From: Mugil cephalus
Lineage: Eukaryota; Chordata; Actinopteri; Mugiliformes; Mugilidae
Length of the DNA: 64,000 bases
Reading direction: 5' to 3'
Assembly: GCF_022458985.1 (NCBI RefSeq)
Contig: NC_061786.1
Coordinates: forward strand, 16,622,974 to 16,686,973
The notes beneath the pieces were generated by a model. It did not search any database. It had not been told where the DNA came from and saw only the letters and a list, made by a program, of their open reading frames with translations. This document shows, one piece after another, positions 46,326-64,000 of this stretch (its first letter is position 1; each line of letters opens with the position of its first letter). The position numbers and the translations under genes were made by a program.

Positions 46326-49300
46326 ATTAACGTTTCCTTTCGTGGCTTTTCTTTCGATTCGTGTAGAATTTGTTTGGATGGCAGCTTGTTGAGAGATGAA
46401 ACGTATTGTTTGTGAAGGCTCCGTAAGAGTCTTGAGCATCCACGCTGCTCAAGTGTCACTTTAACAAGTGATTCTGAATCATTACCATCTGCAGTGGCAC
46501 TGTAGTGAGACCGACCTCGCACTCGCTGATCTCCCTGTAGAAAGAAGTGGCAAAAGGAAAGAGGAGTTCCCTTTGTGCTTCGGTTAAATACAATAATGCG
46601 AAGATGTGCACTGTTTTGTGACCATTTTTTATTTCCGCAGCCCTTTTAGTCTTAAGCTGTCACAATGTGTTCTGTAGTTTTTTTTTAAATGACTCCTCAA
46701 TGTTTCAGTTATTTTATATATATAATAATTTTATATATATAAAGTGGTGTTGAAATTTCCTGTAGACATCCAAAGCTTGTCATGTTTATTAAAGTCAGAT
46801 TATTCTAGTCGATTTCCAGCCATAAAAATAAACCTTTAGTTGAAGGTCGTGCTGAGGTGACCGTGAAAGACACCTGCTTTGGTGAAAGGTGCTTTTTAAA
46901 ACTTGATTTATGCTTTTTCTCTCAAGGTTTTTTTCTGCCGTCTTGTCAGAGCAGCCTCTGGCATTGGATTTGATTTATCACTCTGAATATCATCACTGGC
47001 TGGATGGATCATACATTCACAGATTAATCTGCTGAGTGTAATTTTCTTAACTCTCTATAATAAGCTGGGTGATATAACCAGAAAACGGAAGATTTTTTTT
47101 TTTTTTAGCCTGAATGTCGCCTCATCAGAAAGTTAACAGAAATAAAGTGACACGGTCTCTGAGGATATCCGAGCATCAGAGAAACATCTCAGTGTAAATC
47201 CAGCTTGACTCTGCCTTACGAGATCGAGCACAGCGCTGCTTTAAAAACAGACAAGACTTCTCTGGAGAGGGTTTGTAGTTTCAGCTATGGAGGTTATTAA
47301 AAATTATCGAGAAAGACTGGTCGGAGTTAAAAATTAATGCATTTTAAGGCATGTGAGGTGAAGTAAGTTCAGCTTTTTATGCTTTTACCTCTCTTGTCTT
47401 CACAGAGATCACAGCTCTGTGTGAAAGCTGCCATATTTAAGTCAGATTTACTTTTATTTCATCTGTGGACGGACACACTGTTTGAGAACAACAGCTCTTC
47501 TTTATTTCTTTAAAAATTCAACTTGCTCCCAGTTAAACTTCAGTGTAGAGACATTAAACGGCTAAACATTCAGCTTCTCTCTCCTCTGAGGTAAATTGTG
47601 CAGCATACAAGCATGAGCAAAAAAGTGACACATTAACATTCCTTAACATTTTTGTCGTTGAGCTGCTCTTCACGGCGACAGTTTTTCAGCAGATCTTGCA
47701 AATAACATTATTTTGACTAATGTCAGTCTGGTCAAAAGCGAACCATTTCCAGGCTAGTGAGGCATACCCGCTTCTCGCTACTAAATTATCCTCTCAAGTC
47801 ATTGCTGATACCGGAGATTGCTGCAAATTTCCTCCATGTGAGACTATCTGTCATCTGTGCGTGTTTTGTTGCCGGCAACACCGCTCGTGGGAGCTCACGT
47901 TATCGTCACATGACTGAATCCTGCCCGTTGATTGGCTCCTGAGGCACCGATTCGGCTTTTGTTTGTTTTCTTTTTCGAGATATTATAAATACTCGCGCTT
48001 CTGCTTTCATGCTGAGAGGAATGACGCTTCCTTTAAATGAGAATCTAATCGTAGTAGTTTTCATTAACGGATTTCCTCTCGTTGCCCGCTCTGAATTTTA
48101 AATGCGAGTTTGTGAATGCGTTTGAGACTTTCATGCTTCAGCGTAATCGTCAGTAAATCGTCAGAAAATGTTATTCAAGGGTCGACCCTTTCGCGCCACC
48201 GCAGATGCTGCATTTAATTAAGGCGTTTATATCATTAGATGGATTTCATTTCATTTTTTTTAATCTAATGAAAGAAAGTCAGAAAAGTTAAAGGTGATTC
48301 ATGTAAATTTCGTGGTCGACCAAAGGGTGAACCATTAGAAGGAAAACACCAGGTTACGTCTTTGTGAGGAACTTCATTATCCAACAAAGTAAAAGGCCAA
48401 TTTAACCAACTTCGGAGTCCCTCCTGCCTCCACTCAGCCAATCAAATATGCCATCACCGCCGGGCTTATGACCAACACTAGTTGCTATAGCAACGCCGGC
48501 CTGCCTCCTGGAGAACATGTCATGCATGTTAAGTGGTTCTCAGATGCTCGCCCGTTGTCTTTCAGTCATGCGCTCGCTCGCCCGCTCACACACACGCGCA
48601 CACACACACAGGATGATGAAGTGACTGTGCAGACCACAGGTAGTTAACACAAAGGGTTGGTTTAAGAGTCTCTCAAGCAGCGCTCATACCTGCACCCCCT
48701 AACCCCCCCCCCGGTGCCTTTGTCTGCGTAAGCATGAGTGGTTACTGTTGAATATCTTATGATATCCTGACATATAAAAGTAAAGGTGCCACTGTCGGAT
48801 GCACCTGCTTTAATCCTTTGATAATCACCCACACTGGAAGATAACTTCTTCACCGTACACGTCCAAGTTAATACACATCCAATACATCACAACAACATTG
48901 TAACAATCTCGTCCGTTCAAGATGCTTCTAATGTTTTCCCAAAAATATCTGCTTAGCCTTTCTGTGTTTCATTATAGTAACCGGGCTGTTTGTTTATTTA
49001 TGAATGTTTCAGAGTTAACCCTCAACAGTCCCTGAACCTGTTTAACAAAAAGGAAATGTACACGTACAGAGTCTGCAACAGCGCCTGGAGTGTCAAATGA
49101 TTAGACAGTAAAAAGTCTTCTCTTGTGCACTTTAATGTTGACCTTTGTTACTTTTTCTCACTCTTAAATGGTGCGTGCCAGGGATTGGTGATATCCGTGT
49201 AATGCCATGCGTTAAATTGCTCCACAAGAGCAATTTATTTTAGCTAGTGTCTTCCAACAACATAAAATAATGATCATATTTTAGGTTGATGCACAATGCA

Positions 49301-52300
49301 AGAGAAACCTTAATTTATTCTAACTTCCCCATAAGCTGATGAAAATACTCATGTGCAGTAGGTATTGGATCAGAAATTTTGCAATCGATTTGATTAAAGT
49401 AAAGTGGGACCAAAACCAGAGCTGCTATTCTACTTTTTAATAGCTGTAAATGTCTTAAAGTTCTGGCCATTAATATCTGCTGGTTTTCAGACCTTCCAAT
49501 GTGCTTTTCTTTCTGTCTTGAGCGCAGATGTTTACAGCACAATTTAGGGCAGAGTTGTCCAAGATCTGGCGGCACCACTCTGCAGAACCACAGCCATCAG
49601 CCCTGCTATCCCCCGCTGTGTGGCCGCAATGGAAAAACACTTGTGATGGCAGTAAAAATAGAAAAGAGGCTTTATAGTTTATTGTTCTGCTTTGGCGGTG
49701 CCAGTTTGTTTAACATTTGGATTCTTTAACAGGACAGTTTGTTTACATGTGGGCCAGCAGAGTAAATAGGACCAAGCTGAGGAAAAAGAGACAAGGGAGT
49801 TGAAAAGTGAACGCAGGCGCGAGCTTCTATCCCACTCTCTGACATTGAGGAGTAGTTCAGGAGACTCGCTGCAAATTATTCATAGCCTCCTGTTGAAGCG
49901 TCTTCGCCTGCGTGCGTGTTTGTGCTGGCGTGTGAAAGCCGCAGAGAGTCGGAGCCGGCGTCAGAAGCCGATGCGCGTTGAGGATTATTTAGTTGTCGGT
50001 CGATAATGAGTCAGGCCGGCGCTCCCCTGGCTAACACACACACACCTTTTCCTGTTCCTCTCCGTGTGGCTCACGATTAAAGCCCTGGTTTATCAGGAGG
50101 CCGTCTGTGATCTTAATCCCGTGCAAATCGCCCATGTCCATAATTTGTGAAAGTAAAAATTACACCGCAAATTACCTGAACCCTGTTTCTTGTAACAAAG
50201 AGGTCCTGAGATAAAACTAATGCCTTGCAAATCAGCATCTCTGTGATTTAGGGCTGCGTCTCGTCACTAAAGAGTCGTGAAGGATGGGCTGTAATTCAAA
50301 GGTTGGACAGATGTTTATGTGCATTTTCGCTTTCACCCATTTAAATGGATGAAATCATATAATCAAGCATGAATGTGTTCATTAGTAAAAGGTGGAGCTG
50401 ATTTAAATACTCTCCCCTGGGATCAGTAGTAGCAAAAATATATTTTTTATTATTCATTTAACGGATGTTTAATGGTTATAATTTGCAAAGTAGCTGCCAA
50501 TAAATTGTCCTCTGACACTTAGTGGGGTGAGGCAGACAGCAGCGTAACTATGGGTAGTAAATTTGAGTAAAACACAGAGTTTATTGCTTACCCCGTGCAA
50601 ATGCGTCACGTGAAACGCAGACGTAGGGAGGTAATTTCACAGTCAGATGAAGTTGGCTACTGTCTCTAAGGAGAAAGATGATCTGATGAAGGGAGTGGAA
50701 GCATGTTGAGGTTCAAATATGAGCTAGCAGCTGAGATTTAAGAAGAGAGCGTTCAGTGGAGGTGGCGTCTCTCAGCAGTGGTTGTAAGGTCCGTGTTATT
50801 CTGCGTCCTGGCGGTCGCCTGAGGCTTTAATCTTTAACTTTTCGTAGTTTAAAGTGGACTAATTACCAGTCAACTATACTATTATCATTTCACCGTGTGC
50901 AGTGCATCTTGTATGAGCACCTTGATTATTTCCAGCTCCAGCTGGCACTCTGAATGAAGTGTTTTAATGAGATTCATCTACAAATTAAAATCACTCACGA
51001 GATGATTAGCCTGAATCAGATGATAATTCATTTACGCCGGCATGTCTGGTCAGTGCCCCCTCAACTACAGACATGTTTACTGTCAAACATCTCCCACACA
51101 GCAGGGGTTATTCTTTCCTCGTCACTTATTTTTGACTCTATGTCCTATGTGTCCCTGCATAGTAGAAAACTGTCAAGATATGGAAATGATTCCCTCTTTG
51201 GTCGTTTATTTATACAGCGGATTTTCAAAAGCAATGTGATGCATGTGCAGAAGGAATATTTTAGCTAAATTAACACAGAACAGTTGTAAATATTGCTGTT
51301 TTCTTGGAGCAATGATTGTTGTAATATTCTGTATATAAATACATTGTTTTCTGAAATGCTAATTCAGATGTTTTAGTCATTCTTTGTGCAAACCTTAAGC
51401 AGTTTGTGAAGTTTTTAATGAGTTCATGCTCTGGCTTTCCGTGTCATTTTACATTTGCAAGCTGCAGCACGTTGCAGGCTGGGTTTTCTTTTTGTTTACT
51501 TAAGATGTAAGGTTTTAAATCCCCAGCTTACGTGTGCAGAAGAAACATCTTCGGTTTGCTTAAGGGCAGATTAGAAAACCACTTGTCATGTTTATTGTTA
51601 TATTGCGCCAGTCAACATTTCTGCCTTGTTCGTGCAAGTGTTCGACCCGTACGTCGCTCCACAGGTTCGCACTTATTTCCCTGTAGAAACGTCTCGTGTT
51701 TGTGCAGTAATGTCAGTAAAATCAGTGTCTGTCTGTAGGTTTTGTATCCGTGCAACAGAGCAATCAGTCAAAAGCTCGCGTGCACGCAAGTGGGTCATAT
51801 CCCGGCTAATTATGCCTCTCAGCCGTGGTGGGATCTGCCTTTTGCACTTTCTCTGAAAAGTGAAAGTTTGAGAAAGATTTTTATTAAAAAATATTAAAAC
51901 TAATTAAACACGGTGCAGAGTTACAGTAGTAATAGTAGTCGCTCATTTATGCACCTGGTGTCTGCTCCTCACAGTCTTCCAGTTTGTTCGGATGACGGCC
52001 CGGCTGTGTGGGAACAGCGATCCTGCGTGTGCGAGTGTCAAAGTGTGTGTGTGTGTGTAGTTCAGCACAGTGAAACAGGGGGCTCTCCTGCCCTGTGCTA
52101 TTCCACAGTACAAACACAGTGTGGAAGATAGTATTTAAATACACACTCTCTTAGCCTGCCCCCTACTGTTGCCCAGACCTACTTTCAAACACACACGTAT
52201 GCACTCACACACACTCTGGGGATAATTCACCTCTAAAACTCCCCGTGGGGTGACCGCAATGTGAAGCTGGAGCTGAGCTGTGACTTAAATGAGTGTCAGG

Positions 52301-53280
52301 AGATTTTTCTCAGGCCACTTTACCCAGTTAAACCCCAATTAAGCAGTTTGGGAGATAGACTTTGGGCAGAGGACTTTGTGGATCATACTGCCTCTCTTGG
52401 TTGAGTGCGGTATTGCTCAACCTCTGCTCTTTGCTCTCATTAGCATATTTTCAGGTCAACAACTAATGTTGTAATTAACTTAGCTTACAGTCTGCTGATT
52501 AAGAATCTGCCCTGTCTGTCAACTCCAGCTGCAAAGCATTGTTGCGTGGTTTTAATTAGTTTGCACCATTCAAGGAACCTGGGATATTTCACATCTTATA
52601 TTAAAATGTAGCTGGAAATCATATTTTCTCCAAATTTTGCCAAAGACTCTTTGTGTTTTTAGTAGAAGTTGTTACTTTTGATTAAATAATGATTACTTGT
52701 ATTTTACTACATCACTCTTCTTTAACAAAGTGGAGTAATTTTGTCTTTTTAAGAAACAACAGCTATTTTATAAGAAAGTTGACTACACTGATCCACGTTC
52801 GGTAATTTTTTTTCTTATTTTGTGTTACTTGTACTACTGTTGTTCTAGTTTCACAGCAACACTACTGTGTACAAATCCTCCCCACCCATCCCACAATATT
52901 TTGCTGTTGTAGTTCTCAAATTGGCCAGTTGGTGTCCTCCTCTCCCCACTTCCACGTCCTCTGCTGCCTGCTTTTTGTTTTTTTTTGTTACCACAGTGAA
53001 AGATTGAAGTGTGTTTCTCTGCATCCAGTGACACTTCATAGTTGTGACATGAGATTTTAATGCGTCACATAAGTTAAAGTGTTGAAACCCTGTAGAGCAG
53101 CTGTTTGTCCCAGTTTTGTGCAATGAGATCGTAAGAGATTTGAGGTCGCAACTGCCTTAATAAAGTGACAGTTTCTCCTGAATGACTCATATATATGTGC
53201 TTAAATTTACACCATGTCTGCATCAGAGCCCTTAATGCATAGACGTGTATAATAATTCCTATTTTCATTTGTTTTTCCAG
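46326..53280. other. Intron 1 segment without gene, up to stag1 exon 2
   Basis: No exon recognised. It contains an AT palindrome near 46715-46742, (CA)n near 48588-48610 and (GT)n near 52043-52058. Short ORFs are unsupported. Confidence 0.4.
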
Positions 53281-53426
53281 GAGCTGAAGAGAGCTAAGTG
53301 CCGGCAAGTTAAGCGCAGCCTATCCCGGAGCCTCTCCTCCCTGCCCTTCCAGACCTCTTCCCCCCCTCCAGACTTGCCGACTTGTACCCTTCACCCTCTC
53401 ACCCAAAAGCGTGCTCGGTCCTGAAG

Positions 53427-53457
<31 letters not shown>

Positions 53458-53495
53458 ACAAGCCGCACAGGTCACCCGCTCCCCCACCGACCAGG
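53281..53495 (+). other. stag1: stag1 5' UTR part in exon 2, with a CA microsatellite
   Basis: The acceptor gtttttccag ends at 53280. The 215-base leader is C-rich, has no ATG of its own and carries about thirteen CA units at 53426-53453. The start ATG at 53496 has A at -3. Confidence 0.8.
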
Positions 53496-63906
<10,411 letters not shown>

Positions 63907-64000
63907 GTATGTGAAGCATTCATGACGCTGGAGAAAACCAGAGTGGCACAATTTGCAAAAACTTTTGTCCTAAACCTAAAGGATGCTACTCGGATATTTA

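Larger units (their letters stand above)
27766..53280 (+). other. stag1: First intron of stag1, about 25.5 kb
   Basis: It runs from donor gtgagt at 27766 to acceptor gtttttccag ending at 53280. No other protein-coding gene was recognised inside on either strand. It contains the transposons, LINE relic and simple repeats listed separately. A long first intron also fits mammalian STAG1. Confidence 0.7.

Noticed and set aside
63907..63925. stag1 ending at the TGA after KHS
   Set aside because: GT|gtatgt is a strong donor and human SA-1 continues about 70 residues past VRHAV, so the stop is intronic.

Overview
The window is nuclear genomic DNA from a ray-finned fish, most likely a percomorph teleost. 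Spliced vertebrate genes with short GT-AG introns, abundant CA/GT microsatellites, small TIR (terminal inverted repeat) transposons of kinds common in fish, and the protein similarities all point that way. The species cannot be fixed from sequence alone.

Layout. (1) 768-3776, + strand: the 3' part of an endophilin-B (SH3GLB-type) BAR-domain gene. Its last exon encodes a Ser/Thr/Asn-rich tail instead of the usual SH3 domain. A hAT-like element lies in its last intron and a hairpin-rich TIR element lies downstream, probably in the 3' UTR. (2) 9797-11828, + strand: a two-exon gene for a 248-residue secreted protein that matches the N-terminal half of the long pentraxin PTX3 and stops before any pentraxin domain. 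(3) 13937-15292, - strand: slc35g2, a single-coding-exon transporter-like protein. Its inferred non-coding first exon is near 18.5-18.8 kb. (4) From about 27.45 kb to the right edge, + strand: stag1 (cohesin subunit SA-1). It has a CpG-rich promoter and non-coding exon 1, a first intron of about 25.5 kb, and 28 coding exons between 53496 and 63906. All splice phases are consistent. The last 70 or so residues lie beyond the window.

The head-to-head slc35g2/stag1 arrangement matches the human SLC35G2-STAG1 neighbourhood, which supports both assignments. The four genes do not form one pathway: membrane-curvature protein, secreted humoral-immunity-type protein, multi-pass membrane protein, chromosome cohesion.

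The rest is intron or intergenic DNA. It holds a three-copy TIR transposon family (one copy split by a second transposon with a TAA target duplication), a second TIR family, a decayed LINE 3' end, a roughly 490-bp tandem duplication, and microsatellites. No prokaryotic features, CRISPR arrays, rRNA or intact tRNA genes were seen.

The strongest leads are the two proteins missing their signature domain (SH3-less endophilin B; pentraxin-less PTX3 ending in GRGDT), the paired CTCF-like motifs in the promoter of a cohesin gene, and a short upstream ORF assembled across the 25-kb first intron of stag1.
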